Of a DNA stretch of 64,000 nucleotides, positions 39,317 through 53,706 are shown one piece after another. The notes under the pieces were generated by a model. The model did not search any database. It was not told the DNA's origin and saw only the letters and a list, made by a program, of their open reading frames with translations. This DNA is from Auanema rhodensis (taxonomy: Eukaryota; Nematoda; Chromadorea; Rhabditida; Rhabditidae): NCBI GenBank assembly GCA_964057225.1, contig OZ059895.1, positions 23,322,688-23,386,687 of the forward strand. The letters are read 5' to 3'. A program made the position numbers and the translations under genes. Position 1 is the first letter of the stretch. The number at the start of each line of letters is the position of its first letter.

Positions 39317-42300
39317 CTAATTTTTGTATTAAGCGTTTCTCAATGTAGTATAGTGCATTCGATGAGGATTTTTAAGCTGCGTCGATCTGTGTTATCAGAT
39401 TTGCGCTAGCTTAAAAATGCACCGAGATATCAACTGATATAAGTTCACACTTATATCCTCGATTTTCACCCTGAAGAATTAATTTTTTCGTTGAATAACA
39501 ATGTTCATCGTCTTTGCCTTGAAAAAAGAAATCTAAAAACATCTACTTTTTGCTAAATTATTTTGAAATTTTTCGAAAAAATTTTTGTCAAAATGTTTTT
39601 GGAAGCAATGTTGAGTGTACATGGAAACTCAACATACACTAATGCATCATTTTTCAAACGATCATAACTAATTTTTGTATTAAGCGTTTCTCAATGTAGT
39701 ATAGTGCATTCGATGCGGATTTTTAAGCTGCGTCGATCTGTGTTATCAGATTTGCGCTAGCTTAAAAATGCACCGAGATATCAACTGATATAAGTTCACA
39801 CTTATATCCTCGATTTTCACCCTGAAGAATTAATTTTTTCGTTGAATAACAATGTTCATCGTCTTTGCCTTGAAAAAAGGAATCTAAAAACATCTACTTT
39901 TTGCTAAATTATTTTGAAATTTTTCGAAAAAACTTTTGTCAAAATGTTTTTGGAAGCAATGTTGAGTGTACATGGAAACTCAACATACACTAATGCATCA
40001 TTTTTCAAACGATCATAACTAATTTTTGTATTGAGCGTTTCTCAATGTAGTATAGTGCATTCGATGCGGATTTTTAAGCTGCGTCGATCTGTGTTATCAG
40101 ATTTGCGCTAGCTTAAAAATGCACCGAGATATCAACTGATATAAGTTCACACTTAGATCCTCGATTTTCACCCTGAAGAATTAATTTTTTCGTTGAATAA
40201 CAATGTCCATCGTCTTTGCCTTGAAAAAACAAATCTAAAAACATCTACTTTTTGCTAAATTATTTTGAAATTTTTCGAAAAAATTTTTGTCAAAATGTTT
40301 TTGGAAGCAATGTTGAGTGTACATGGAAACTCAACATACACTAATGCATCATTTTTCAAACGATCATAACTAATTTTTGTATTAAGCGTTTCTCAATGTA
40401 GTATAGTGTATTCGATGCGGATTTTTAAGCTGCGTCGATCTGTTTTATCAGATTTGCGCTAGCTTAAAAATGCACCGAGATATCAACTGATATAAGTTCA
40501 CACTTATATCCTCGATTTTCACCCTGAAGAATTAATTTTTTCGTTGAATAACAATGTCCATCGTCTTTGCCTTGAAAAAACAAATCTAAAAACATCTACT
40601 TTTTGCTAAATTATTTTGAAATTTTTCGAAAAAATTTTTGTCAAAATGTTTTTGGAAGCAATGTTGAGTGTACATGGAAACTCAACATACACTAATGCAT
40701 CATTTTTCAAACGATCATAACTAATTTTTGTATTAAGCGTTTCTCAATGTAGTATAGTGTATTCGATGCGGATTTTTAAGCTGCGTCGATCTGTTTTATC
40801 AGATTTGCGCTAGCTTAAAAATGCACCGAGATATCAACTGATATAAGTTCACACTTATATCCTCGATTTTCACCCTGAAGAATTAATTTTTTCGTTGAAT
40901 AACAATGTCCATCGTCTTTGCCTTGAAAAAACAAATCTAAAAACATCTACTTTTTGCTAAATTATTTTGAAATTTTTCGAAAAAATTTTTGTCAAAATGT
41001 TTTTGGAAGCAATGTTGAGTGTACATGGAAACTCAACATACACTAATGCATCATTTTTCAAACGATCATAACTAATTTTTGTATTAAGCGTTTCTCAATG
41101 TAGTATAGTGCATTCGATGCGGATTTTTAAGCTGCGTCGATCTGTTTTATCAGATTTGCGCTAGCTTAAAAATGCACCGAGATATCAACTGATATAAGTT
41201 CACACTTATATCCTCGATTTTCACCCTGAAGAATTAATTTTTTCGTTGAATAACAATGTCCATCGTCTTTGCCTTGAAAAAAGGAATCTAAAAACATCTA
41301 CTTTTCGCTAAATTATTTTGAAATTTTTCGAAAAAATTTTTGTCAAAATGTTTTTGGAAGCAATGTTGAGTGTACATGGAAACTCAACATACACTAATGC
41401 ATCATTTTTCAAACGATCATAACTAATTTTCGTATTAAGCGTTTCTCAATGTAGTATAGTGCATTCGATGCGGATTTTTAAGCTGCGTCGATCTGTGTTA
41501 TCAGATTTGCGCTAGCTTAAAAATGCACCGAGATATCAACTGATATATGTTCACACTTATATCCTCGATTTTCACCCTGAAGAATTAATTTTTTCGTTGA
41601 ATAACAATGTCCATCGTCTTTGCCTTGAAAAAAGAAATCTAAAAACATCTACTTTTTGCTAAATTATTTTGAAATTTTTCGAAAAAATTTTTGTCAAAAT
41701 GTTTTTAGAAGCAATGTTGAGTGTACATGGAAACTCAACATACACTAATGCATCATTTTTCAAACGATCATAACTAATTTTTGTATTAAGCGTTTCTCAA
41801 TGTAGTATAGTGCATTCGATGCAGATTTTTAAGCTGCAATGATCTGTGTTATCAGATTTGCGCTAGCTTAAAAATGCACCGAGATATCAACTGATATAAG
41901 TTCACACTTATATCCTCGATTTTCACCCTGAAGAATTAATTTTTTCGTTGAATAACAATGTCCATCGTCTTTGCCTTGAAAAAAGAAATCTAAAAACATC
42001 TACTTTTTGCTAAATTATTTTGAAATTTTTCGAAAAAATTTTTGTCAAAATGTTTTTGGAAGCAATGTTGAGTGTACATGGAAACTCAACATACACTAAT
42101 GCATCATTTTTCAAACGATCATAACTAATTTTTGTATTAAGCGTTTCTCAATGTAGTATAGTGCATTCGATGCAGATTTTTAAGCTGCGTCGATCTGTGT
42201 TATCAGATTTGCGCTAGCTTAAAAATGCACCGAGATATCAACTGATATATGTTCACACTTATATCCTCGATTTTCACCCTGAAGAATTAATTTTTTCGTT

Positions 42301-42475
42301 GAATAACAATGTCCATCGTCTTTGCCTTGAAAAAAGGAATCTAAAAACATCTACTTTTTGCTAAATTATTTTGAAATTTTTCGAAAAAATTTTTGTCAAA
42401 ATGTTTTTGGAAGCAATGTTGAGTGTACATGGAAACTCAACATACACTAATGCATCATTTTTCAAACGATCATAA
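39317..42475 (+). repeat. 9-monomer block, copy 1
   Basis: Units m113 to m121, with marks in order: A49 (GATGAGGAT) on an A126/T189/GA212-213 mosaic; C266 (AAAAAACTTTTG); G15 (TATTGAGCG) with G138 (CTTAGATCC) and CA212-213; two T40+T75 type IV units; T75 with GG and C235; C9 with T126, GA212-213 and A285; A50 with AAT65-67; and A50 type I. Eight of the nine recur in order at 42476-45283. The doubled T40+T75 unit (40370 and 40721) is single in the second copy. Confidence 0.93.
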
Positions 42476-45283
42476 CTAATTTTTGTATTAAGCGTTTCTC
42501 AATGTAGTATAGTGCATTCGATGAGGATTTTTAAGCTGCGTCGATCTGTGTTATCAGATTTGCGCTAGCTTAAAAATGCACCGAGATATCAACTGATATA
42601 AGTTCACACTTATATCCTCGATTTTCACCCTGAAGAATTAATTTTTTCGTTGAATAACAATGTTCATCGTCTTTGCCTTGAAAAAAGAAATCTAAAAACA
42701 TCTACTTTTTGCTAAATTATTTTGAAATTTTTCGAAAAAATTTTTGTCAAAATGTTTTTGGAAGCAATGTTGAGTGTACATGGAAACTCAACATACACTA
42801 ATGCATCATTTTTCAAACGATCATAACTAATTTTTGTATTAAGCGTTTCTCAATGTAGTATAGTGCATTCGATGCGGATTTTTAAGCTGCGTCGATCTGT
42901 GTTATCAGATTTGCGCTAGCTTAAAAATGCACCGAGATATCAACTGATATAAGTTCACACTTATATCCTCGATTTTCACCCTGAAGAATTAATTTTTTCG
43001 TTGAATAACAATGTTCATCGTCTTTGCCTTGAAAAAAGGAATCTAAAAACATCTACTTTTTGCTAAATTATTTTGAAATTTTTCGAAAAAACTTTTGTCA
43101 AAATGTTTTTGGAAGCAATGTTGAGTGTACATGGAAACTCAACATACACTAATGCATCATTTTTCAAACGATCATAACTAATTTTTGTATTGAGCGTTTC
43201 TCAATGTAGTATAGTGCATTCGATGCGGATTTTTAAGCTGCGTCGATCTGTGTTATCAGATTTGCGCTAGCTTAAAAATGCACCGAGATATCAACTGATA
43301 TAAGTTCACACTTAGATCCTCGATTTTCACCCTGAAGAATTAATTTTTTCGTTGAATAACAATGTCCATCGTCTTTGCCTTGAAAAAACAAATCTAAAAA
43401 CATCTACTTTTTGCTAAATTATTTTGAAATTTTTCGAAAAAATTTTTGTCAAAATGTTTTTGGAAGCAATGTTGAGTGTACATGGAAACTCAACATACAC
43501 TAATGCATCATTTTTCAAACGATCATAACTAATTTTTGTATTAAGCGTTTCTCAATGTAGTATAGTGTATTCGATGCGGATTTTTAAGCTGCGTCGATCT
43601 GTTTTATCAGATTTGCGCTAGCTTAAAAATGCACCGAGATATCAACTGATATAAGTTCACACTTATATCCTCGATTTTCACCCTGAAGAATTAATTTTTT
43701 CGTTGAATAACAATGTCCATCGTCTTTGCCTTGAAAAAACAAATCTAAAAACATCTACTTTTTGCTAAATTATTTTGAAATTTTTCGAAAAAATTTTTGT
43801 CAAAATGTTTTTGGAAGCAATGTTGAGTGTACATGGAAACTCAACATACACTAATGCATCATTTTTCAAACGATCATAACTAATTTTTGTATTAAGCGTT
43901 TCTCAATGTAGTATAGTGCATTCGATGCGGATTTTTAAGCTGCGTCGATCTGTTTTATCAGATTTGCGCTAGCTTAAAAATGCACCGAGATATCAACTGA
44001 TATAAGTTCACACTTATATCCTCGATTTTCACCCTGAAGAATTAATTTTTTCGTTGAATAACAATGTCCATCGTCTTTGCCTTGAAAAAAGGAATCTAAA
44101 AACATCTACTTTTCGCTAAATTATTTTGAAATTTTTCGAAAAAATTTTTGTCAAAATGTTTTTGGAAGCAATGTTGAGTGTACATGGAAACTCAACATAC
44201 ACTAATGCATCATTTTTCAAACGATCATAACTAATTTTCGTATTAAGCGTTTCTCAATGTAGTATAGTGCATTCGATGCGGATTTTTAAGCTGCGTCGAT
44301 CTGTGTTATCAGATTTGCGCTAGCTTAAAAATGCACCGAGATATCAACTGATATATGTTCACACTTATATCCTCGATTTTCACCCTGAAGAATTAATTTT
44401 TTCGTTGAATAACAATGTCCATCGTCTTTGCCTTGAAAAAAGAAATCTAAAAACATCTACTTTTTGCTAAATTATTTTGAAATTTTTCGAAAAAATTTTT
44501 GTCAAAATGTTTTTAGAAGCAATGTTGAGTGTACATGGAAACTCAACATACACTAATGCATCATTTTTCAAACGATCATAACTAATTTTTGTATTAAGCG
44601 TTTCTCAATGTAGTATAGTGCATTCGATGCAGATTTTTAAGCTGCAATGATCTGTGTTATCAGATTTGCGCTAGCTTAAAAATGCACCGAGATATCAACT
44701 GATATAAGTTCACACTTATATCCTCGATTTTCACCCTGAAGAATTAATTTTTTCGTTGAATAACAATGTCCATCGTCTTTGCCTTGAAAAAAGAAATCTA
44801 AAAACATCTACTTTTTGCTAAATTATTTTGAAATTTTTCGAAAAAATTTTTGTCAAAATGTTTTTGGAAGCAATGTTGAGTGTACATGGAAACTCAACAT
44901 ACACTAATGCATCATTTTTCAAACGATCATAACTAATTTTTGTATTAAGCGTTTCTCAATGTAGTATAGTGCATTCGATGCAGATTTTTAAGCTGCGTCG
45001 ATCTGTGTTATCAGATTTGCGCTAGCTTAAAAATGCACCGAGATATCAACTGATATATGTTCACACTTATATCCTCGATTTTCACCCTGAAGAATTAATT
45101 TTTTCGTTGAATAACAATGTCCATCGTCTTTGCCTTGAAAAAAGGAATCTAAAAACATCTACTTTTTGCTAAATTATTTTGAAATTTTTCGAAAAAATTT
45201 TTGTCAAAATGTTTTTGGAAGCAATGTTGAGTGTACATGGAAACTCAACATACACTAATGCATCATTTTTCAAACGATCATAA
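42476..45283 (+). repeat. 8-monomer block, copy 2
   Basis: Units m122 to m129 repeat the marks of 39317-42475: A49, C266, G15+G138, T40+T75 (once), T75+C235, C9+A285, A50+AAT65-67, A50 type I. The offset is 3159 bp for the first four units and 2808 bp for the last four. A one-monomer gain or loss therefore happened inside one copy after duplication. Confidence 0.93.
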
Positions 45284-46687
45284 CTAATTTTTGTATTAAG
45301 CGTTTCTCAATGTAGTATAGTGCATTCGATGCGGATTTTTAAGCTGCGTCGATCTGTTTTATCAGATTTGCGCTAGCTTAAAAATGCACCGAGATATCAA
45401 CTGATATAAGTTCACACTTATATCCTCGATTTTCACCCTGAAGAATTAATTTTTTCGTTGAATAACAATGTCCATCGTCTTTGCCTTGAAAAAACAAATC
45501 TAAAAACATCTACTTTTTGCTAAATTATTTTGAAATTTTTCGAAAAAATTTTTGTCAAAATGTTTTTGGAAGCAATGTTGAGTGTACATGGAAACTCAAC
45601 ATACACTAATGCATCATTTTTCAAACGATCATAACTAATTTTTGTATTAAGCGTTTCTCAATGTAGTATAGTGTATTCGATGCGGATTTTTAAGCTGCGT
45701 CGATCTGTTTTATCAGATTTGCGCTAGCTTAAAAATGCACCGAGATATCAACTGATATAAGTTCACACTTATATCCTCGATTTTCACCCTGAAGAATTAA
45801 TTTTTTCGTTGAATAACAATGTCCATCGTCTTTGCCTTGAAAAAACAAATCTAAAAACATCTACTTTTTGCTAAATTATTTTGAAATTTTTCGAAAAAAT
45901 TTTTGTCAAAATGTTTTTGGAAGCAATGTTGAGTGTACATGGAAACTCAACATACACTAATGCATCATTTTTCAAACGATCATAACTAATTTTCGTATTA
46001 AGCGTTTCTCAATGTAGTATAGTGCATTCGATGCGGATTTTTAAGCTGCGTCGATCTGTGTTATCAGATTTGCGCTAGCTTAAAAATGCACCGAGATATC
46101 AACTGATATATGTTCACACTTATATCCTCGATTTTCACCCTGAAGAATTAATTTTTTCGTTGAATAACAATGTCCATCGTCTTTGCCTTGAAAAAAGGAA
46201 TCTAAAAACATCTACTTTTTGCTAAATTATTTTGAAATTTTTCGAAAAAATTTTTGTCAAAATGTTTTTGGAAGCAATGTTGAGTGTACATGGAAACTCA
46301 ACATACACTAATGCATCATTTTTCAAACGATCATAACTAATTTTCGTATTAAGCGTTTCTCAATGTAGTATAGTGCATTCGATGCGGATTTTTAAGCTGC
46401 GTCGATCTGTGTTATCAGATTTGCGCTAGCTTAAAAATGCACCGAGATATCAACTGATATATGTTCACACTTATATCCTCGATTTTCACCCTGAAGAATT
46501 AATTTTTTCGTTGAATAACAATGTCCATCGTCTTTGCCTTGAAAAAAGGAATCTAAAAACATCTACTTTTTGCTAAATTATTTTGAAATTTTTCGAAAAA
46601 ATTTTTGTCAAAATGTTTTTGGAAGCAATGTTGAGTGTACATGGAAACTCAACATACACTAATGCATCATTTTTCAAACGATCATAA
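45284..46687 (+). repeat. Type IV pair then two C9 type I units
   Basis: m130 and m131 are type IV (T75, A126, CA212-213), the second with T40. m132 and m133 are adjacent C9 type I units (TTTTCG at 5-10) that look like direct copies of each other. C9 is absent before 41 kb. Confidence 0.85.
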
Positions 46688-48442
46688 CTAATTTTTGTAT
46701 TAAGCGTTTCTCAATGTAGTATAGTGCATTCGATGCGGATTTTTAAGCTGCGTCGTTCTGTGTTATCAGATTTGCGCTAGCTTAAAAATGCACCGAGATA
46801 TCAACTGATATAAGTTCACACTTATATCCTCGATTTTCACCCTGAAGAATTAATTTTTTCGTTGAATAACAATGTCCATCGTCTTTGCCTTGAAAAAAGA
46901 AATCTAAAAACATCTACTTTTTGCTAAATTATTTTGAAATTTTTCGAAAAAATTTTTGTCAAAATGTTTTTAGAAGCAATGTTGAGTGTACATGGAAACT
47001 CAACATACACTAATGCATCATTTTTCAAACGATCATAACTAATTTTTGTATTAAGCGTTTCTCAATGTAGTATAGTGCATTCGATGCGGATTTTTAAGCT
47101 GCAATGATCTGTGTTATCAGATTTGCGCTAGCTTAAAAATGCACCGAGATATCAACTGATATAAGTTCACACTTATATCCTCGATTTTCACCCTGAAGAA
47201 TTAATTTTTTCGTTGAATAACAATGTCCATCGTCTTTGCCTTGAAAAAAGAAATCTAAAAACATCTACTTTTTGCTAAATTATTTTGAAATTTTTCGAAA
47301 AAATTTTTGTCAAAATGTTTTTGGAAGCAATGTTGAGTGTACATGGAAACTCAACATACACTAATGCATCATTTTTCAAACGATCATAACTAATTTTTGT
47401 ATTAAGCGTTTCTCAATGTAGTATAGTGCATTCGATGCAGATTTTTAAGCTGCGTCGATCTGTGTTATCAGATTTGCGCTAGCTTAAAAATGCACCGAGA
47501 TATCAACTGATATATGTTCACACTTATATCCTCGATTTTCACCCTGAAGAATTAATTTTTTCGTTGAATAACAATGTCCATCGTCTTTGCCTTGAAAAAA
47601 GGAATCTAAAAACATCTACTTTTTGCTAAATTATTTTGAAATTTTTCGAAAAAATTTTTGTCAAAATGTTTTTGGAAGCAATGTTGAGTGTACATGGAAA
47701 CTCAACATACACTAATGCATCATTTTTCAAACGATCATAACTAATTTTTGAATTAAGCGTTTCTCAATGTAGTATAGTGCATTCGATGCGGATTTTTAAG
47801 CTGCGTCGTTCTGTGTTATCAGATTTGCGCTAGCTTAAAAATGCACCGAGATATCAACTGATATAAGTTCACACTTATATCCTCGATTTTCACCCTGAAG
47901 AATTAATTTTTTCGTTGAATAACAATGTCCATCGTCTTTGCCTTGAAAAAAGAAATCTAAAAACATCTACTTTTTGCTAAATTATTTTGAAATTTTTCGA
48001 AAAAATTTTTGTCAAAATGTTTTTAGAAGCAATGTTGAGTGTACATGGAAACTCAACATACACTAATGCATCATTTTTCAAACGATCATAACTAATTTTT
48101 GTATTAAGCGTTTCTCAATGTAGTATAGTGCATTCGATGCGGATTTTTAAGCTGCAATGATCTGTGTTATCAGATTTGCGCTAGCTTAAAAATGCACCGA
48201 GATATCAACTGATATAAGTTCACACTTATATCCTCGATTTTCACCCTGAAGAATTAATTTTTTCGTTGAATAACAATGTCCATCGTCTTTGCCTTGAAAA
48301 AAGAAATCTAAAAACATCTACTTTTTGCTAAATTATTTTGAAATTTTTCGAAAAAATTTTTGTCAAAATGTTTTTGGAAGCAATGTTGAGTGTACATGGA
48401 AACTCAACATACACTAATGCATCATTTTTCAAACGATCATAA
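46688..48442 (+). repeat. Repeated T69 / AAT65-67 units
   Basis: m134 (T69, type II, A285), m135 (AAT65-67, type II) and m136 (A50 type I) are followed by m137 and m138, which repeat the first two at 1053 bp offset. m137 differs by A11 (TTTTTGAATTAAG). T69 (CGTTC for CGATC) first appears here and always accompanies A126, GA212-213 and A285. Confidence 0.87.
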
Positions 48443-49846
48443 CTAGTTTTTGTATTAAGCGTTTCTCAATGTAGTATAGTGCATTCGATGCGGATTTTTA
48501 AGCTGCAATGATCTGTGTTATCAGATTTGCGCTAGCTTAAAAATGCACCGAGATATCAACTGATATATGTTCACACTTATATCCTCGATTTTCACCCTGA
48601 AGAATTAATTTTTTCGTTGAATAACAATGTCCATCGTCTTTGCCTTGAAAAAAGGAATCTAAAAACATCTACTTTTCGCTAAATTATTTTGAAATTTTTC
48701 GAAAAAATTTTTGTCAAAATGTTTTTGGAAGCAATGTTGAGTGTACATGGAAACTCAACATACACTAATGCATCATTTTTCAAACGATCATAACTAATTT
48801 TCGTATTAAGCGTTTCTCAATGTAGTATAGTGCATTCGATGCGGATTTTTAAGCTGCGTCGATCTGTGTTATCAGATTTGCGCTAGCTTAAAAATGCACC
48901 GAGATATCAACTGATATATGTTCACACTTATATCCTCGATTTTCACCCTGAAGAATTAATTTTTTCGTTGAATAACAATGTCCATCGTCTTTGCCTTGAA
49001 AAAACAAATCTAAAAACATCTACTTTTTGCTAAATTATTCTGAAATTTTTCGAAAAAATTTTTGTCAAAATGTTTTTGGAAGCAATGTTGAGTGTACATG
49101 GAAACTCAACATACACTAATGCATCATTTTTCAAACGATCATAACTAATTTTTGTATTAAGCGTTTCTCAATGTAGTATAGTGCATTCGATGCGGATTTT
49201 TAAGCTGCGTCGATCTGTTTTATCAGATTTGCGCTAGCTTAAAAATGCACCGAGATATCAACTGATATAAGTTCACACTTATATCCTCGATTTTCACCCT
49301 GAAGAATTAATTTTTTCGTTGAATAACAATGTCCATCGTCTTTGCCTTGAAAAAAGGAATCTAAAAACATCTACTTTTCGCTAAATTATTTTGAAATTTT
49401 TCGAAAAAATTTTTGTCAAAATGTTTTTGGAAGCAATGTTGAGTGTACATGGAAACTCAACATACACTAATGCATCATTTTTCAAACGATCATAACTAAT
49501 TTTCGTATTAAGCGTTTCTCAATGTAGTATAGTGCATTCGATGCGGATTTTTAAGCTGCGTCGATCTGTGTTATCAGATTTGCGCTAGCTTAAAAATGCA
49601 CCGAGATATCAACTGATATATGTTCACACTTATATCCTCGATTTTCACCCTGAAGAATTAATTTTTTCGTTGAATAACAATGTCCATCGTCTTTGCCTTG
49701 AAAAAAGGAATCTAAAAACATCTACTTTTTGCTAAATTATTTTGAAATTTTTCGAAAAAATTTTTGTCAAAATGTTTTTGGAAGCAATGTTGAGTGTACA
49801 TGGAAACTCAACATACACTAATGCATCATTTTTCAAACGATCATAA
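48443..49846 (+). repeat. Mosaic units m139 to m142
   Basis: m139 combines AAT65-67 with type I and C235, plus a private G4 (CTAGTTTTTG). m140 joins C9, T126 and G75 with the CA212-213 of type IV and C247, an exchange product between 126 and 212. m141 is T75 with GG and C235. m142 is C9 type I. Their mixed marks show exchange within monomers. Confidence 0.8.
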
Positions 49847-50196
49847 CTAATTTTTGTATTAAGCGTTTCTCAATGTAGTATAGTGCATTCGATGCGGATT
49901 TTTAAGCTGCGCGTTCTGTGTTATCAGATTTGCGCTAGCTTAAAAATGCACCGAGATATCAACTGATATAAGTTCACACTTATATCCTCGATTTTCACCC
50001 TGAAGAATTAATTTTTTCGTTGAATAACAATGTCCATCGTCTTTGCCTTGAAAAAAGAAATCTAAAAACATCTACTTTTTGCTAAATTATTTTGAAATTT
50101 TTCGAAAAAATTTTTGTCAAAATGTTTTTAGAAGCAATGTTGAGTGTACATGGAAACTCAACATACACTAATGCATCATTTTTCAAACGATCCTAA
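49847..50196 (+). repeat. 350-bp monomer m143 (single-base deletion)
   Basis: The unit reads GCTGCGCGTTCTG where its relatives read GCTGCGTCGTTCTG, losing one base (T66) in the internal loop of hairpin H1. It is otherwise a T69/A285 type II unit. It also has C348 (CGATCCTAAC). It is the only one-base deletion I found in the array. Confidence 0.9.
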
Positions 50197-50547
50197 CTAA
50201 TTTTTGTATTAAGCGTTTCTCAATGTAGTATAGTGCATTCGATGCGGATTTTTAAGCTGCAATGATCTGTGTTATCAGATTTGCGCTAGCTTAAAAATGC
50301 ACCGAGATATCAACTGATATAAGTTCACACTTATATCCTCGATTTTCACCCTGAAGAATTAATTTTTTCGTTGAATAACAATGTCCATCGTCTTTGCCTT
50401 AAAAAAAGAAATCTAAAAACATCTACTTTTTGCTAAATTATTTTGAAATTTTTCGAAAAAATTTTTGTCAAAATGTTTTTGGAAGCAATGTTGAGTGTAC
50501 ATGGAAACTCAACATACACTAATGCATCATTTTTCAAACGATCATAA

Positions 50548-53355
50548 CTAATTTTTGTATTAAGCGTTTCTCAATGTAGTATAGTGCATTCGATGCAGAT
50601 TTTTAAGCTGCGTCGATCTGTGTTATCAGATTTGCGCTAGCTTAAAAATGCACCGAGATATCAACTGATATATGTTCACACTTATATCCTCGATTTTCAC
50701 CCTGAAGAATTAATTTTTTCGTTGAATAACAATGTCCATCGTCTTTGCCTTGAAAAAAGGAATCTAAAAACATCTACTTTTTGCTAAATTATTTTGAAAT
50801 TTTTCGAAAAAATTTTTGTCAAAATGTTTTTGGAAGCAATGTTGAGTGTACATGGAAACTCAACATACACTAATGCATCATTTTTCAAACGATCATAACT
50901 AATTTTTGTATTAAGCGTTTCTCAATGTAGTATAGTGCATTCGATGCGGATTTTTAAGCTGCGTCGATCTGTTTTATCAGATTTGCGCTAGCTTAAAAAT
51001 GCACCGAGATATCAACTGATATAAGTTCACACTTATATCCTCGATTTTCACCCTGAAGAATTAATTTTTTCGTTGAATAACAATGTCCATCGTCTTTGCC
51101 TTGAAAAAACAAATCTAAAAACATCTACTTTTTGCTAAATTATTTTGAAATTTTTCGAAAAAATTTTTGTCAAAATGTTTTTGGAAGCAATGTTGAGTGT
51201 ACATGGAAACTCAACATACACTAATGCATCATTTTTCAAACGATCATAACTAATTTTTGTATTAAGCGTTTCTCAATGTAGTATAGTGCATTCGATGCGG
51301 ATTTTTAAGCTGCGTCGATCTGTTTTATCAGATTTGCGCTAGCTTAAAAATGCACCGAGATATCAACTGATATAAGTTCACACTTATATCCTCGATTTTC
51401 ACCCTGAAGAATTAATTTTTTCGTTGAATAACAATGTCCATCGTCTTTGCCTTGAAAAAAGGAATCTAAAAACATCTACTTTTCGCTAAATTATTCTGAA
51501 ATTTTTCGAAAAAATTTTTGTCAAAATGTTTTTGGAAGCAATGTTGAGTGTACATGGAAACTCAACATACACTAATGCATCATTTTTCAAACGATCATAA
51601 CTAATTTTTGTATTAAGCGTTTCTCAATGTAGTATAGTGCATTCGATGCGGATTTTTAAGCTGCGTCGATCTGTTTTATCAGATTTGCGCTAGCTTAAAA
51701 ATGCACCGAGATATCAACTGATATAAGTTCACACTTATATCCTCGATTTTCACCCTGAAGAATTAATTTTTTCGTTGAATAACAATGTCCATCGTCTTTG
51801 CCTTGAAAAAACAAATCTAAAAACATCTACTTTTTGCTAAATTATTTTGAAATTTTTCGAAAAAATTTTTGTCAAAATGTTTTTGGAAGCAATGTTGAGT
51901 GTACATGGAAACTCAACATACACTAATGCATCATTTTTCAAACGATCATAACTAATTTTTGTATTAAGCGTTTCTCAATGTAGTATAGTGCATTCGATGC
52001 AGATTTTTAAGCTGCGTCGATCTGTGTTATCAGATTTGCGCTAGCTTAAAAATGCACCGAGATATCAACTGATATATGTTCACACTTATATCCTCGATTT
52101 TCACCCTGAAGAATTAATTTTTTCGTTGAATAACAATGTCCATCGTCTTTGCCTTGAAAAAAGGAATCTAAAAACATCTACTTTTTGCTAAATTATTTTG
52201 AAATTTTTCGAAAAAATTTTTGTCAAAATGTTTTTGGAAGCAATGTTGAGTGTACATGGAAACTCAACATACACTAATGCATCATTTTTCAAACGATCAT
52301 AACTAATTTTTGTATTAAGCGTTTCTCAATGTAGTATAGTGCATTCGATGCGGATTTTTAAGCTGCGTCGATCTGTTTTATCAGATTTGCGCTAGCTTAA
52401 AAATGCACCGAGATATCAACTGATATAAGTTCACACTTATATCCTCGATTTTCACCCTGAAGAATTAATTTTTTCGTTGAATAACAATGTCCATCGTCTT
52501 TGCCTTGAAAAAACAAATCTAAAAACATCTACTTTTTGCTAAATTATTTTGAAATTTTTCGAAAAAATTTTTGTCAAAATGTTTTTGGAAGCAATGTTGA
52601 GTGTACATGGAAACTCAACATACACTAATGCATCATTTTTCAAACGATCATAACTAATTTTTGTATTAAGCGTTTCTCAATGTAGTATAGTGCATTCGAT
52701 GCGGATTTTTAAGCTGCGTCGATCTGTTTTATCAGATTTGCGCTAGCTTAAAAATGCACCGAGATATCAACTGATATAAGTTCACACTTATATCCTCGAT
52801 TTTCACCCTGAAGAATTAATTTTTTCGTTGAATAACAATGTCCATCGTCTTTGCCTTGAAAAAAGGAATCTAAAAACATCTATTTTTCGCTAAATTATTC
52901 TGAAATTTTTCGAAAAAATTTTTGTCAAAATGTTTTTGGAAGCAATGTTGAGTGTACATGGAAACTCAACATACACTAATGCATCATTTTTCAAACGATC
53001 ATAACTAATTTTTGTATTAAGCGTTTCTCAATGTAGTATAGTGCATTCGATGCGGATTTTTAAGCTGCGTCGATCTGTTTTATCAGATTTGCGCTAGCTT
53101 AAAAATGCACCGAGATATCAACTGATATAAGTTCACACTTATATCCTCGATTTTCACCCTGAAGAATTAATTTTTTCGTTGAATAACAATGTCCATCGTC
53201 TTTGCCTTGAAAAAACAAATCTAAAAACATCTACTTTTTGCTAAATTATTTTGAAATTTTTCGAAAAAATTTTTGTCAAAATGTTTTTGGAAGCAATGTT
53301 GAGTGTACATGGAAACTCAACATACACTAATGCATCATTTTTCAAACGATCATAA
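50548..53355 (+). repeat. Two copies of a 1404-bp tetramer
   Basis: The order A50 type I, type IV, T75 with GG plus C235 and C247, type IV fills 50548-51951 and 51952-53355. The copies are alike except that the third unit of copy 2 has T230 (CTATTTTTCG). A further type IV unit with T40 follows at 53356. Confidence 0.9.
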
Positions 53356-53706
53356 CTAATTTTTGTATTAAGCGTTTCTCAATGTAGTATAGTGTATTCG
53401 ATGCGGATTTTTAAGCTGCGTCGATCTGTTTTATCAGATTTGCGCTAGCTTAAAAATGCACCGAGATATCAACTGATATAAGTTCACACTTATATCCTCG
53501 ATTTTCACCCTGAAGAATTAATTTTTTCGTTGAATAACAATGTCCATCGTCTTTGCCTTGAAAAAACAAATCTAAAAACATCTACTTTTTGCTAAATTAT
53601 TTTGAAATTTTTCGAAAAAATTTTTGTCAAAATGTTTTTGGAAGCAATGTTGAGTGTACATGGAAACTCAACATACACTAATGCATCATTTTTCAAACGA
53701 TCATAA

